NCBI GenBank assembly: GCA_008933705.1
Contig: WBUN01000018.1
Location: 1 to 64,000, forward strand
Length of the DNA stretch: 64,000 nt
DNA from: Hyphomicrobiaceae bacterium
GTDB taxonomy: Bacteria > Pseudomonadota > Alphaproteobacteria > Rhizobiales > Hyphomicrobiaceae
Direction of reading: 5' to 3'
Made by a program: the position numbers and the translations under genes. The number at the start of each line of letters is the position of its first letter. Within the stretch, counting starts at the first letter, position 1. The notes beneath the pieces were generated by a model. That model made no database searches, was not told the origin of the DNA, and saw only the letters and a program-made list of their open reading frames with translations. Positions 1 through 8,544 of the stretch are shown here, one piece after another.

Positions 1-105
1 CAGCGGCGCGATCTCATAGACCCGCCCGCCGCGATCGACCGCCGCCAGCACCCGCGCCCGCAGATCCTCCGAATAAGCCTGCCCCGAAACCCAGCCCATC
101 GCCAT
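1..105 (-). CDS. IS630-family transposase, N-terminal fragment (cut by window edge)
   Basis: On the minus strand an ATG at 105, preceded by a GGAGGG ribosome site, opens a 35-codon frame that runs off the window. The motif SEDLRARVLAAVDRGGRV is typical of the N-terminal helix-turn-helix of IS630-family transposases, which insert at TA. A second in-frame ATG at 99 is also possible. The catalytic DDE region lies outside the window, so whether the element is intact cannot be judged. It may mark the boundary of a mobile or rearranged segment. Confidence 0.7.
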   Translation of the reverse strand, partial: MAMGWVSGQAYSEDLRARVLAAVDRGGRVYEIAPL

Positions 106-277
106 CGCCCTCCGCTGTGAAAGACGATAGCACAAGAATCACTGTTCGCAGCGTTTGTGAATCCCCTACGATTCCGGTCGGACTGAAAATGCTCTAATGG
201 CGGCATGAACGTACCACCGCGGCGGAACCACCCCGCGGCTCCGCCGACGCGTCAATTCGTGGAAACGGACTATCCTC

Positions 278-622
278 TCAGTTGCGCCGGCAGGGACGCG
301 CTTCGGTGTCACAGGTCCAGCCGGACCCGCTGCGGGCGCAGCTCATCTTCTTGCTCACGGCAAGCCGGTAGTCAGCCCACGAGCTCCCATACTCCATGTC
401 GGTGGGCCAGATCCAGGCATTCACGGCGGCCGCCCGCGCGTGGCTCTGGGTCGGGCCGCGTCCGGAACCGTAGTGGAAGTGATCGGCGAAGCAGGTCTTG
501 CTTCCGACCTTCACCCAGGCGTGGATGGCCGCAATTCCGGTCTCGTCAGCCAGAGCCGATGCGCACGAGGCTATCGAGAAGAGGAAGGCCGCTGCACCGG
601 CAGCCGCGAACGACTTTCTCAT
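278..622 (-). CDS. Small secreted protein of unknown function
   Basis: 114 residues. The ATG at 622 is chosen because it directly precedes a signal peptide (MRKSF, a hydrophobic run, then ASALA before DET); a longer frame starting at 676 adds only an unlikely leader. The mature part of about 90 residues has Cys near its start (KTCFADH), a HYGSGRGPTQ stretch, aromatic residues and three C-terminal Cys, which suggests disulfides in the periplasm. I do not recognise a named domain. It stands alone between the transposase fragment and the cytochrome operon. Confidence 0.6.
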   Translation of the reverse strand: MRKSFAAAGAAAFLFSIASCASALADETGIAAIHAWVKVGSKTCFADHFHYGSGRGPTQSHARAAAVNAWIWPTDMEYGSSWADYRLAVSKKMSCARSGSGWTCDTEARPCRRN

Positions 623-958
623 GGATAAACACCCCCAGTTTGGTTTTCCGTGCTTCGCCGAACAGCACTCCCCCATCTGTGCTGGCGCGAGTCAGTCGTG
701 ATTCGCACGCGCCAACCTCCGCGCTACAGGCACTGCCTCTGCATCCCAAATCACGGAGGTCGCCTCCTTACCCGTGTCCGAAGGCGCTTTGCTTGACCCA
801 AGTCAAGCTGCGGTGCTGCGCCCCCTGCTAGCGAAGGATTTGCGACACACCGGGAATCGCTGAGAGCTGCCCATCGAGCTTGCTCCGGCCTGCGATGCCG
901 CGAGCGACGTGCTGCTTTTCCGGTGCCCGCTGCATTTCGCGAAAGACAAACGCCACGA
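623..958. other. Intergenic region with one FNR-type box and no gene
   Basis: This 336-base gap separates the leftward secreted-protein gene from the rightward cytochrome gene. Frames inside it are short and look non-coding. The only clear signal is the palindrome at 793-806. A TAAGGA hexamer on the minus strand (770 down to 765) lies 23 bp from the box, which would fit a leftward promoter; no comparably good -10 was seen rightward. Confidence 0.5.
793..806. promoter_or_regulatory. FNR/DNR-type box TTGACCCAAGTCAA
   Basis: Perfect inverted repeat TTGAC-N4-GTCAA in the gap between the secreted-protein gene and the cytochrome c'/YceI pair. It matches the half-site TTGA read by FNR-family regulators with E-xx-S-R recognition helices, two of which are encoded in this window. 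Confidence 0.65.
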
Positions 959-1444
959 ATGTGCCGGCAGACGACCAAATCCGGATATCGCCTGCAGGTG
1001 GCGGTTGCAGCCGTCGGACTGTGCCTCGTGCTTGCTTCCCTGGCCGCGTGCGGCAAGGCGAGCCCTGGCCCCGCGGTGCAAGCTGAGGCTCCAGTTCAGA
1101 TCCGACTCTCTGCCAAGGAGCGTGAGCACCTTCGTGCCGGAATGCGCACGTATCTCGAGAGCGTGCAAGCCATTGTCGATGCGCTGCCGAAGAACAAGAT
1201 GGCGGTCGCCTCGGCGAGTGCCAGGAAGTCGGGCATGGGCGCCGTGAACGATGTTTCGGTCTCGACGGCGACGAAGTTGCCGCCCGAGTTCATCCTGCTC
1301 AGCATGGACACACACCAGAAGTTTGACGATTTGGCGCGTGCGGCGGCCGAGACGGGTCGCAAGGGGGTGGTGCTCGACCATCTGCGCGATATCCTCGCCA
1401 ACTGCACGGCGTGCCACGCGACCTATCGGATAGCGCCCGAATGA
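959..1444 (+). CDS. Cytochrome c'-like (class II) lipoprotein
   Basis: 161 residues from ATG 959 (a GTG at 923 would only lengthen the leader). The N-terminus has a basic stretch, a hydrophobic segment and a lipobox LAAC, predicting a lipid-anchored periplasmic protein. One heme-binding motif CTACHATYR lies near the C-terminus, the arrangement of class II cytochromes c (c'/c556), which form four-helix bundles and often bind NO. It overlaps the YceI gene by ATGA, so the two are co-translated. The FNR-type box upstream and the NO-related genes elsewhere suggest a role in NO tolerance or electron transfer; that is inference. Confidence 0.65.
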   Translation: MCRQTTKSGYRLQVAVAAVGLCLVLASLAACGKASPGPAVQAEAPVQIRLSAKEREHLRAGMRTYLESVQAIVDALPKNKMAVASASARKSGMGAVNDVSVSTATKLPPEFILLSMDTHQKFDDLARAAAETGRKGVVLDHLRDILANCTACHATYRIAPE

Positions 1445-2064
1445 CCCTGCCCGCTTGCTTGGAGGCTCAACGATCCGCAAGCCCGACGAGGTTCACGCGC
1501 TGGCCGCTCCTTCTGGCAGCGGTCCTGGCGTGGGGCCTCGCCGCTGCCGCAGCCCGCGCGGAGACCATTGCGCTGGACAAGCGCAACTTGAGCATCGGGT
1601 TCGAGGTCGAGGAATTCTGGCTTTGGCGCGTCGAAGGGCGCTTCAGCGAAGTGCGCGGCGAACTCGTGCTCGATTCAAAAGAGCCGGCCAGAAGCACGCT
1701 CAGGGTGGTGGCGCGCACGGCTTCGATCAGCACCGGGTCCCCCCGTCGTGACCACCGCCTCAAATCCGCGGATTTCTTCGCTGTGACGCAGCACCCCTTT
1801 GTGATTTTCGAGAGTACGAGGATCGAGCTTGCCGATCAGAATTCAGGTGTTGTCATCGGCGATCTCAACATGCTCGGCGTGACGAGACCCATAAGGCTCA
1901 AGTTTGAGGTGAGCAGACAGCGACAGGCAAGATCGCCGCGGGGTGCAATCATGAGCATCCGAGCGAGCGGCGTCATACGGCGATCGGAGTGGGGCATGGC
2001 TGCATTGATCCCTGCAATCAGCGACGATGTTCACTTGAAGATTTCGGCCAACGTTGGGAATTGA
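1441..2064 (+). CDS. YceI-family periplasmic lipid-binding protein
   Basis: 207 residues from the ATG that overlaps the cytochrome stop codon. A signal peptide ending near AAARAET precedes a YceI-type lipocalin beta barrel: LSIGFEVEEFWLWRVEGRF, HRLKSADFFAVTQHPFVIFES and GVTRPIRLKFEV are the recurrent family segments. YceI proteins bind isoprenoid lipids such as polyprenyl or quinone derivatives in the periplasm and are often paired with cytochromes. Pairing here with a class II cytochrome c is a familiar arrangement. Confidence 0.8.
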   Translation: MTLPACLEAQRSASPTRFTRWPLLLAAVLAWGLAAAAARAETIALDKRNLSIGFEVEEFWLWRVEGRFSEVRGELVLDSKEPARSTLRVVARTASISTGSPRRDHRLKSADFFAVTQHPFVIFESTRIELADQNSGVVIGDLNMLGVTRPIRLKFEVSRQRQARSPRGAIMSIRASGVIRRSEWGMAALIPAISDDVHLKISANVGN

Positions 2065-2078
2065 CAGGACCCTGGCGG

Positions 2079-2984
2079 TCACGGCGTCGCTTCGCCAAGG
2101 AGCGGCTGCGTGCCGGCGGCGGCGCGCAAGCGCCCGAGGATCGCGGGCCGGTCATCGCCGCGCAGCATCAGTGCAAACACCGTGCTGTCCTGCGAGGACG
2201 CTGCGCGAAGGCTCACGTCCGAATCGAAATACACTGGTCCCCTGATCCAGAGATCGAGGCGCCGGCTCTGATCCGCGTTGTCGGCCGCAACGCGCGCCAT
2301 GCATTGGCCCACGATCATCTGGGGATGGAAGAAGGCCCGGGGAAATCCGAACCGGCGTGCGTACCAATCCCACCGATGAATCCCGTTGTAGTCTCCCGTC
2401 ATGCGGGCGAGGCGCCAGCCCACTCCCGGGGGAAGACGCCACGCCGCGATTTCCGTTGAAGGGACGTCCGGAGTGGCGCTCAGTGGTGGTGCCGCCGCAG
2501 CAGTGCCGAAGCGACCCCGATAGTAGAATGTGTTGAGGCTTTCCCAGGCCAGCGCTCCGCCATGTATCACCGTGGTATGGAGATCGACCTCTGCACCTTT
2601 CTCGAGAATGCGCCAGCCGGCGACACGTGTTTCGATGTCCATCCTTCCGTCGGACGGGATCGGCCGATGCTGCAACAGATGGTTGCGTATCTGCAGGGCG
2701 CCCCATATCGGCAAGGGAAACACGGGATGAGTAAGAACGACCATTTGCAGGCGGAAGGCAAAGACGTGCGGATAGATCAAGGGCAAGTAATCGCCCTTGG
2801 GCAGTCCCGTCAGGCGGAGGAAATCGTGCAGCTGGGAGGGATCGGCCTCATGTCCGCGCCAGCGCGCCACGATTTGGGGGAAGCCGCCGTCCCTGCCAAG
2901 CCCCTTCGACGGCCGCAGGGCATTGAGCATGAAGGAAAGCGCCGAGGGGCGGCGCTCGAAGCTGATGCATGTGCTTGTGCTCAT
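2079..2984 (-). CDS. MaoC-like hot-dog protein
   Basis: 301 residues from ATG 2984 (GAGA ribosome site); a TTG at 3020 would add 12 residues. The C-terminal half contains MTGDYNGIHRWDWYARRFGF followed by FFHPQMIVGQCMARV, the hydratase-2-like segment of MaoC proteins (D/N-x-x-H near G-D-Y-N). The N-terminal half looks like a second, degenerate hot-dog fold. It is convergent with the YceI gene and downstream of the ketosynthase operon across the DUF6455 gene, so it may serve as a dehydratase or thioesterase for that pathway. A general acyl-CoA hydratase role is equally possible. Confidence 0.6.
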   Translation of the reverse strand: MSTSTCISFERRPSALSFMLNALRPSKGLGRDGGFPQIVARWRGHEADPSQLHDFLRLTGLPKGDYLPLIYPHVFAFRLQMVVLTHPVFPLPIWGALQIRNHLLQHRPIPSDGRMDIETRVAGWRILEKGAEVDLHTTVIHGGALAWESLNTFYYRGRFGTAAAAPPLSATPDVPSTEIAAWRLPPGVGWRLARMTGDYNGIHRWDWYARRFGFPRAFFHPQMIVGQCMARVAADNADQSRRLDLWIRGPVYFDSDVSLRAASSQDSTVFALMLRGDDRPAILGRLRAAAGTQPLLGEATP

Positions 2985-3119
2985 GTCGTTCTCGGCACCA
3001 GGGTTAACGGGATACGGCAATACGACAATCGTCGTGCGTGATTGTGCCCTGCAGCTGCAACGCGCGTTCGGCCGCGAGACGGAGCGGCAGCCGACTGCGA
3101 CGACATGCCCCTGCCAAGC

Positions 3120-3133
3120 TTCATCGAAATCAA
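3120..3133. promoter_or_regulatory. Imperfect FNR-type box TTCATCGAAATCAA
   Basis: One mismatch to TTGAT-N4-ATCAA, about 60 bp before the DUF6455 start and 136 bp before the MaoC-like start on the other strand. No convincing -10 at the expected distance, so it is a weak candidate. Confidence 0.35.
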
Positions 3134-3193
3134 GTCAGAGTGTCGACCGACCGCCTCAACCTCGGGCAGCAACCTCAGGTTATGGAGGCTTCC

Positions 3194-3481
3194 ATGCCTG
3201 GACCCATGTGCACGAAGCTCGAGCAGCAGGAGCTTCTCTTCGATCGTATGGTCGAGCGGTGCGGGGTGGATGTTGGCCGGCTCGCGCGCCTCGATGATGG
3301 ACAGGGCTATGCACAGGCACGCACGAGGTGCCTGTTGTGTCCGGCGCCGAGCCTTTGTGCGTTTTGGCTCGATGCCGCGCCCAGCAATTCTGAGCCTGTC
3401 TTCTGTCCGAACCTCGACCTCTTCCAACAATGCATACCCCAAGCAATGCGCGACGCGAGGAAGCCCTCAGGGGGCGCCTAG
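3194..3481 (+). CDS. DUF6455-family protein
   Basis: 95 residues. ATG 3194 is chosen among three close ATGs because GGAGG lies about six bases upstream. Diagnostic features are FDRMVERCGVDVGRLARLD near the start, then a four-Cys block with RCLLC, LCAFWLD and PVFCPNLDLFQQC. This small Cys-rich family of alphaproteobacteria has no established function; the Cys spacing suggests metal or Fe-S binding. Its 3' end overlaps the convergent ketosynthase gene by 15 bases. Confidence 0.7.
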   Translation: MPGPMCTKLEQQELLFDRMVERCGVDVGRLARLDDGQGYAQARTRCLLCPAPSLCAFWLDAAPSNSEPVFCPNLDLFQQCIPQAMRDARKPSGGA

Positions 3482-4744
3482 CGCAAGGGTCACATTCTGT
3501 CCGCCGAACCCAAACGAGTTCGACAGCACGGTCGCAACAGCCGCCTGCCTTGCCTTGTTGGGCACCACATCGAGAGGGATCTCCGGATCCGGTACATCGA
3601 AATTGATGGTGGGCGGCAGCGTGCCGGTGCGAATGGCCAGCAAAGAGAATACGGCCTCGATCGCGCCTGCAGCCGATAGCGTGTGGCCGATCATCGACTT
3701 GTTCGAGCTGACCGGCGTGTCGGAGAGGTGGACGCCGAGTACGGCCCGGAGAGACTGGTACTCCATCTTGTCGTTCTCGGGCGTGCTGGTGCCATGTGCG
3801 TTTACGTAGTCGATCTCGCCGGGTTCGATGACGGCATCGGCCAGTGCATTGCGGATCGCGCCGATGATGGCCGTACCGTCGGGCTTGGAGCGCGTGCGGT
3901 GATAGTCATCCGCCTTCTCGCCACACCCGCGCACGAAGCCGAGAATCTCTGCACCGCGCGCCTTGGCGCTTGCGTACTCCTCAAGGACCAGCGCTCCCGC
4001 GCCCTCAGCCATCACGAAGCCGTCACGATCCTTCGAGAATGGGCGCGACGCCTTCTCCGGCGGCTCGTTGCGGGTCGACAGCGCAGACAGCAATATGAAA
4101 CGGATCAGCGCTTCGATCTGCACGGAGCTGTCGGCGCCGATGCACAGGGCCGCCTGCGTCTGTCCGCGGCGGATCGCTTCGACGCCGAGCTGGATAGCCG
4201 TCGCCCCGGACGCGCACGCCGTTGACACGGAGACCGGCAGTCCCCGCGTTGCGAACTTGTCGGCAAGATGGTCGGCGACGCTCCCGAACTGGAAGAGCGA
4301 CGCCATGTCGGCATGCGCGTGCTCCCGGGCGGCGGCAAGCAGGCGCCGGTAGCCTTGGAGATCGCTGGCGCTCATCTCATCCCAGAGCTGCTTGCGCTGC
4401 GGCCATTCGAGTTCAGCCGGCGGTGTTGCAAGATACAAGGGGCCCGGAAAGGTTTGCGCGCGGGCGAGGCCTGCCTCGGCGAGGGCTTCTTCGGCAGCAG
4501 CAGTTGCCATCGCGATCGTCAGGGCGGGGGCCGAGTAGGGGTTAACGTTCAGGAAATCGACCGTACCGGCGATGGTGGTTCTCAGGCCGTCGGTGGGAAA
4601 CCTCGATATATGGCGGATGCCCGAGCGCCCGGCCGTGATGGCTGCCCAGTTGTCGGCTTTGCCCCGACCAAGCGACGTGACCACACCGCATCCGGTGATT
4701 GCCACGCGCGGCCGTCCCTTGGCATCTCGGATGTCTGTCCCCAT
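3467..4744 (-). CDS. Beta-ketoacyl-ACP synthase II-type ketosynthase (copy 1)
   Basis: 425 residues. ATG 4744 is preferred over GTG 4756 because GAGGGG lies just before it. The thiolase fold carries the full condensing triad: Cys177 in STACASG, His317 in NAHGTSTPEND, Lys349 and His354 in SSNKSMIGHT. It should condense ACP-bound acyl and malonyl units. It is the last gene of a leftward operon and follows its partner (the Cys-less KS-like protein) by eight bases, the KS/CLF-like organisation of type II polyketide synthases. The gene at 6037-7320 is a close paralogue sharing long identical stretches, so the pair arose by tandem duplication. No acyltransferase is encoded nearby. Confidence 0.85.
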   Translation of the reverse strand: MGTDIRDAKGRPRVAITGCGVVTSLGRGKADNWAAITAGRSGIRHISRFPTDGLRTTIAGTVDFLNVNPYSAPALTIAMATAAAEEALAEAGLARAQTFPGPLYLATPPAELEWPQRKQLWDEMSASDLQGYRRLLAAAREHAHADMASLFQFGSVADHLADKFATRGLPVSVSTACASGATAIQLGVEAIRRGQTQAALCIGADSSVQIEALIRFILLSALSTRNEPPEKASRPFSKDRDGFVMAEGAGALVLEEYASAKARGAEILGFVRGCGEKADDYHRTRSKPDGTAIIGAIRNALADAVIEPGEIDYVNAHGTSTPENDKMEYQSLRAVLGVHLSDTPVSSNKSMIGHTLSAAGAIEAVFSLLAIRTGTLPPTINFDVPDPEIPLDVVPNKARQAAVATVLSNSFGFGGQNVTLALGAP

Positions 4745-4752
4745 GAAACCCC

Positions 4753-5970
4753 TCACGATATGCGTTCAAGGACGGCGAGCCCTTCGCCACGGTAATGGCC
4801 AACCGTCGTCACGATGATGCGGTCGATCGGGGCGACATCGTCGGCGTTGCATTTCTTGCCCGCAAGGGCCGCAGACAACCCCTCACCGCGCAAAGCCAGG
4901 GCGGCGAGCGCAATGCCGGCAGGAAAGTGTGCTTCGACGGAGTGGCCGATCAGGTCTCCGTAGGTCCAGGCACAGTTGATTCCCCCCGACCGCGTCAGCC
5001 CTTGGAGAAAGGAAAGCTCACCGGCCGTGGCAGGCGCCACGCCACTTGCGCCGCTGAATACCGATGTTGCCTCCTGCCCCGTCGGAGATCCGACCCTGGC
5101 GAACACCTGCGCCAGTGGATTTGCCGACGGATTGGGCTCGCGGCGACCGCGATCGCTTTCCACGGCCGTCAGCCGCGCGTAGGGACGAGCTGCGCGTCCT
5201 TGAGCATGCCCGCGCTGCTCCAGAACGAGGAACGCGCCGACGCTGCCCGGAACGAAGCCGCCGCCGCGATGTGTGCGCTCCTCGATGTGCTGGAATGGAT
5301 GGTGCCAGAGATTGTGGCCGAGTTCGTAGCCGAGCAGCAGGTCCGCCCGTTCCGCATTGAGGGCCCCGCCAACCAGGCATATCTCGCACTGACCGGCAGC
5401 TACCCTCCTGAACGCGCTCTCGATCGCAGCGAGGCCTGCCGTCTCCTCTCCCATGAACGTGCGCGAGCCACCCGTCACGTGATGGACGATCGAGATGTTG
5501 CCGGCCAGCAGATTGGAGAGCTGGGCGAGGAACAAGGTCGGCCGCAGGGCACTCGGCAGAATCTCATTGGCGCGAAGCGGGGTATCGCCGCCGGCGCTGG
5601 CGGTTTCGAGAACCTTGCAGTCGACGGCGGTGTCGCGCTCTCCGCTGCCGGCTGCCACCGCAAGATCGGTGCGATCGAGGAGATCAGCTTTTCCCTTGAT
5701 GCCGGCATCGTCGAGCGCCAGACCGGCCGCGTACACGCCGAGCTTCTGCCAACCCTCCATCTGCCTCTGGTCGCTGTTCTTGGGGATCTGCTTGGAGAGG
5801 TCGAGCGGGACCAGACGATGCACCGGATAGGGGGCGAAGGTGGTCTCGTCCACGGCAGGCATGCCGTCGCGTCTTCCGGTCAGGATGTCGGTGTGCGCCT
5901 CGCTTCCGTCGCCCAGAGAGCTCACAAGCCCGACGCCCGTGATCCAGACCTCGTCAGCTTGATCAAGCAT
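4753..5970 (-). CDS. KS-like chain-length-factor-type protein lacking active-site Cys (copy 1)
   Basis: 405 residues of ketosynthase fold (VWITGVGLVSSLGDGSEAH at the start, RGGGFVPGSVGAFLVLEQ in the middle). Where an active enzyme has TACASG it reads TGGSRTFMGEE, so the nucleophilic Cys is absent, and the NAHGT and GHT histidine motifs are not recognisable. This fits a non-condensing partner subunit that sets chain length or stabilises the KS. It lies directly upstream of KS copy 1. Its paralogue at 7317-8543 shares the block DLSKQIPKNSDQRQMEGWQ almost unchanged. Confidence 0.75.
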   Translation of the reverse strand: MLDQADEVWITGVGLVSSLGDGSEAHTDILTGRRDGMPAVDETTFAPYPVHRLVPLDLSKQIPKNSDQRQMEGWQKLGVYAAGLALDDAGIKGKADLLDRTDLAVAAGSGERDTAVDCKVLETASAGGDTPLRANEILPSALRPTLFLAQLSNLLAGNISIVHHVTGGSRTFMGEETAGLAAIESAFRRVAAGQCEICLVGGALNAERADLLLGYELGHNLWHHPFQHIEERTHRGGGFVPGSVGAFLVLEQRGHAQGRAARPYARLTAVESDRGRREPNPSANPLAQVFARVGSPTGQEATSVFSGASGVAPATAGELSFLQGLTRSGGINCAWTYGDLIGHSVEAHFPAGIALAALALRGEGLSAALAGKKCNADDVAPIDRIIVTTVGHYRGEGLAVLERIS

Positions 5971-6036
5971 TGCGTTACATGTCCTTTCCGGTCTCAGGTG
6001 CTGCTGCCATTGCCGCTTGCGGCGCAGTTGCTGTCA

Positions 6037-7320
6037 TCACGCCGGCTCAGCGGTCATGGCAAGGCAGACGTTTTGGCCGCCGAAACCGAAGGAGTTCGAC
6101 AGCACCGTCGTGACGGACGCATCGCGCTTGACGTTGGCCACCACATCCAAGGGAAGGTCAGGATCGGGATTGTCATAGTTGATTGTCGGCGGCAGCGTTC
6201 CGGTATTGATCGTCATCACCGAGAAGACGGCCTCGACGGAGCCCGCCGCAATCAGCGTGTGTCCGACCATCGACTTGTTCGAGCTGATGGGCACCTTGGC
6301 GAGATGCTCGCCGAGCACGGCCTTGAGAGACACATACTCCATCTTATCATTCTCAGGCGTGCTGGTGCCATGCGCGTTGATGTAGTCGATCTCCTGGGGT
6401 GCGAGGCCGGCATCGTTAAGGGTCTTGCTGATGGCGCCGATAATGGCGCCGCCGCTCGGCTCTGAGCGGGTTCGGTGGTAGTGGTCCGCTTTTTCGCCGC
6501 AGCCGCGAACAACCGCCAGGATGCGCGCCCCCCGTGCCTTTGCACGATCGTAGTCCTCGATCACCACGGCCCCCGCGCCTTCCGCCATCACGAAGCCGTC
6601 GCGATCCTTGGAGAAGGGCTTGGACGCCTTCTCCGGCACATCGTTCTTGGTCGAAAGCGCCGAAAGCAGCGAAAACCGGACGAGACCTTCCGGATGAACG
6701 GTCGCATCCACGCCGATGCAGAGCGCCGCATCCAAGTCACCGCGCCGGATCGCCTCCGTGCCGAGCTGGATCGTGGTGGCTCCCGATGCGCAGGCGGTGC
6801 AGATGGACAGGGGCTCGCCGCGCGTCCCGAACGTCTCCTGCAGACGATCCGATATGCTGGCAAATCTCACATGACGGGCGAACTCGGAGAACCTGCGCGT
6901 GCGCGCTGCAGCCAGCAGCCGATGGTATCCGGGCGGCGCTGCTACGTCTTCAGAAGCGTACAGCGCACAGAGCTGCGGCCACTCGAGCTCCGACGGCGGC
7001 GTTGCAACAATGAGCCGGCCTGGAAACTGCCGGATCCCACCGATCCCAGCTTGCACTATGGCTTCGCGTCCCGCCGCCTCGGCGATCGCCGTGGCGAGGT
7101 CTGCCGCGGAATAGGGTGCCACCGGGATGGCATCCACGGTGCCGGCTATCGTCGTCTTGAGGCCTTCGGTGGGAAAGCGTGAAATACGACGGATGCCCGA
7201 TTGCCCCGCTGTCAGCCGCGACCAGTTGTCGGCTGCGCCGACGCCAAGGGATGTTACCAGTCCCATGCCGGTGACGGCGGCGATCGGTCGGCCGATGTGG
7301 TCTCGATGCGGCCGGATCAT
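6037..7320 (-). CDS. Beta-ketoacyl-ACP synthase II-type ketosynthase (copy 2)
   Basis: 427 residues from ATG 7320, which overlaps the upstream stop as ATGA; an extension to 7371 lies inside the neighbour and is rejected. It has the active Cys in CTACASGATTIQ, a His in NAHGTSTPEND and the Lys/His pair in SSNKSMVGHT, so it should be catalytically competent. Paralogous to the KS at 3467-4744. A 66-base gap separates it from the next partner gene downstream, the widest gap inside this operon. Confidence 0.85.
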   Translation of the reverse strand: MIRPHRDHIGRPIAAVTGMGLVTSLGVGAADNWSRLTAGQSGIRRISRFPTEGLKTTIAGTVDAIPVAPYSAADLATAIAEAAGREAIVQAGIGGIRQFPGRLIVATPPSELEWPQLCALYASEDVAAPPGYHRLLAAARTRRFSEFARHVRFASISDRLQETFGTRGEPLSICTACASGATTIQLGTEAIRRGDLDAALCIGVDATVHPEGLVRFSLLSALSTKNDVPEKASKPFSKDRDGFVMAEGAGAVVIEDYDRAKARGARILAVVRGCGEKADHYHRTRSEPSGGAIIGAISKTLNDAGLAPQEIDYINAHGTSTPENDKMEYVSLKAVLGEHLAKVPISSNKSMVGHTLIAAGSVEAVFSVMTINTGTLPPTINYDNPDPDLPLDVVANVKRDASVTTVLSNSFGFGGQNVCLAMTAEPA

Positions 7321-8543
7321 GGTGTCCCCGCGGCGACCGCTTCGACGAGGCCCAGCGCTTCGCCGCGCCAATGGCCGAATGCCGTGACCAGCACCTGCCG
7401 CTGCTCTCCGATCGCTTCTGACTCTGTCCCTTGAAAGGGCGCGAAGAAAGAGCCCTTCGAAAGCGCCAGGGCCGCAAGCGCGATTCCCGATATGAAATGG
7501 GCTTCGACGCCGTGGCCGAGCACGCTGCCATAGGCGCGAACGACAGAGTGCAGATCGAAGCGCGCCAAGCCATCGAGAAACGTGGCTTCCTCATGCGTCA
7601 CCGGCTCGACGCCGCTGACGCCGCTCAGGACGCCGAGAGGATGGACGCTGTCGATCGAGGGGGCAATGGCTTCGAACAGCTCCTGCGCCGCAGACGCGGC
7701 TTGGCCGGGCGCGCGGTGCGATCTCGTCGCAGAGATCGTTGAGACACGGGCATAGGGCCTGGCGCCGCGCGCAATGGCATGCCTTGGCGATTCGAGAACC
7801 AGAAAGACGCCGATGCTGCCGGGCACCATGCCGCCGCCCACCTTTCCGCGGGCCCATACGGGTCGATAGCAGCCCTGCAGAAGCGCGCCGCCGAGCTCCA
7901 GATTGAGGAGGAGATCCTGACGTTCTGCGTTGAGGGCGGCTCCGGCAAGCATCAAGTCGCTCTGATCGGACGTGATCCGCTTTACCGCATCCTCCAACGC
8001 CGCGACGCCGGCCATCTCCTCTCCTTTGAATGTGCGAGAGGAGCCGGTGGCCTTGTGCACGATCGAGATGTTGCCGGCGAGCAGGTTGGAGAGCTGGCCC
8101 AGGTAGAGCGTCGGTCTCAAGCCGGCCATGAGCTGGCGATTGAGATCGGCGCCCGGTGCTCCAGACCTGCCGGCGCTCTCCAAAATAGATGTGTCCAAGG
8201 CGAGGTCCCGCTCGCCGTTGCCGGCGGCAATGGCGAGATCAACATTGTCGAGGAACTCGGGCTTTCCAAGAATGCCGGCATCGGCAAGCGCCAGTCCGGC
8301 GGCATAGACTCCTATCCGCTGCCACCGTTCCATCTGCCGCTGGTCGCTGGTCTTCGGGATCTGCTTTGAGAAATCCAGCGGAACGAGAGGGTGGACCGGG
8401 TAGGGCGCATAGCGTACTTCCTCGACCGCAACCGACGGTGAGGCATGCGACCCGAGACGCTGCCAATGCTGCTCGAGGCCTTCCCCGAGCGAGCTGACCA
8501 GCCCGATGCCGGTGATCCACGCCTCGGTTCGCGGCTGAGGCAT
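7317..8543 (-). CDS. KS-like chain-length-factor-type protein lacking active-site Cys (copy 2)
   Basis: 408 residues from ATG 8543; the frame stays open to 8660 but that part overlaps the dehydratase gene. The ketosynthase fold is clear (AWITGIGLVSSLGEGL, GGGMVPGSIGVFLVLES) but the nucleophile region reads TGSSRTFKGEE, so no Cys. It is coupled to KS copy 2 by an ATGA overlap and starts one base after the dehydratase stop, so transcription of the set is surely polycistronic. A ketosynthase partner role is inferred from the pairing. Confidence 0.75.
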   Translation of the reverse strand: MPQPRTEAWITGIGLVSSLGEGLEQHWQRLGSHASPSVAVEEVRYAPYPVHPLVPLDFSKQIPKTSDQRQMERWQRIGVYAAGLALADAGILGKPEFLDNVDLAIAAGNGERDLALDTSILESAGRSGAPGADLNRQLMAGLRPTLYLGQLSNLLAGNISIVHKATGSSRTFKGEEMAGVAALEDAVKRITSDQSDLMLAGAALNAERQDLLLNLELGGALLQGCYRPVWARGKVGGGMVPGSIGVFLVLESPRHAIARGARPYARVSTISATRSHRAPGQAASAAQELFEAIAPSIDSVHPLGVLSGVSGVEPVTHEEATFLDGLARFDLHSVVRAYGSVLGHGVEAHFISGIALAALALSKGSFFAPFQGTESEAIGEQRQVLVTAFGHWRGEALGLVEAVAAGTP

Positions 8544-8544
8544 G

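Noticed and set aside
2981..3442. 153-codon minus-strand frame over the DUF6455 gene
   Set aside because: No recognisable motif, whereas the plus strand shows the conserved Cys pattern of DUF6455.
4795..6465. 556-codon plus-strand open frame antisense to the KS/partner genes
   Set aside because: Shadow of high-GC codon usage; Arg/Gly/His-rich, with no domain, while the minus strand has clear ketosynthase motifs.
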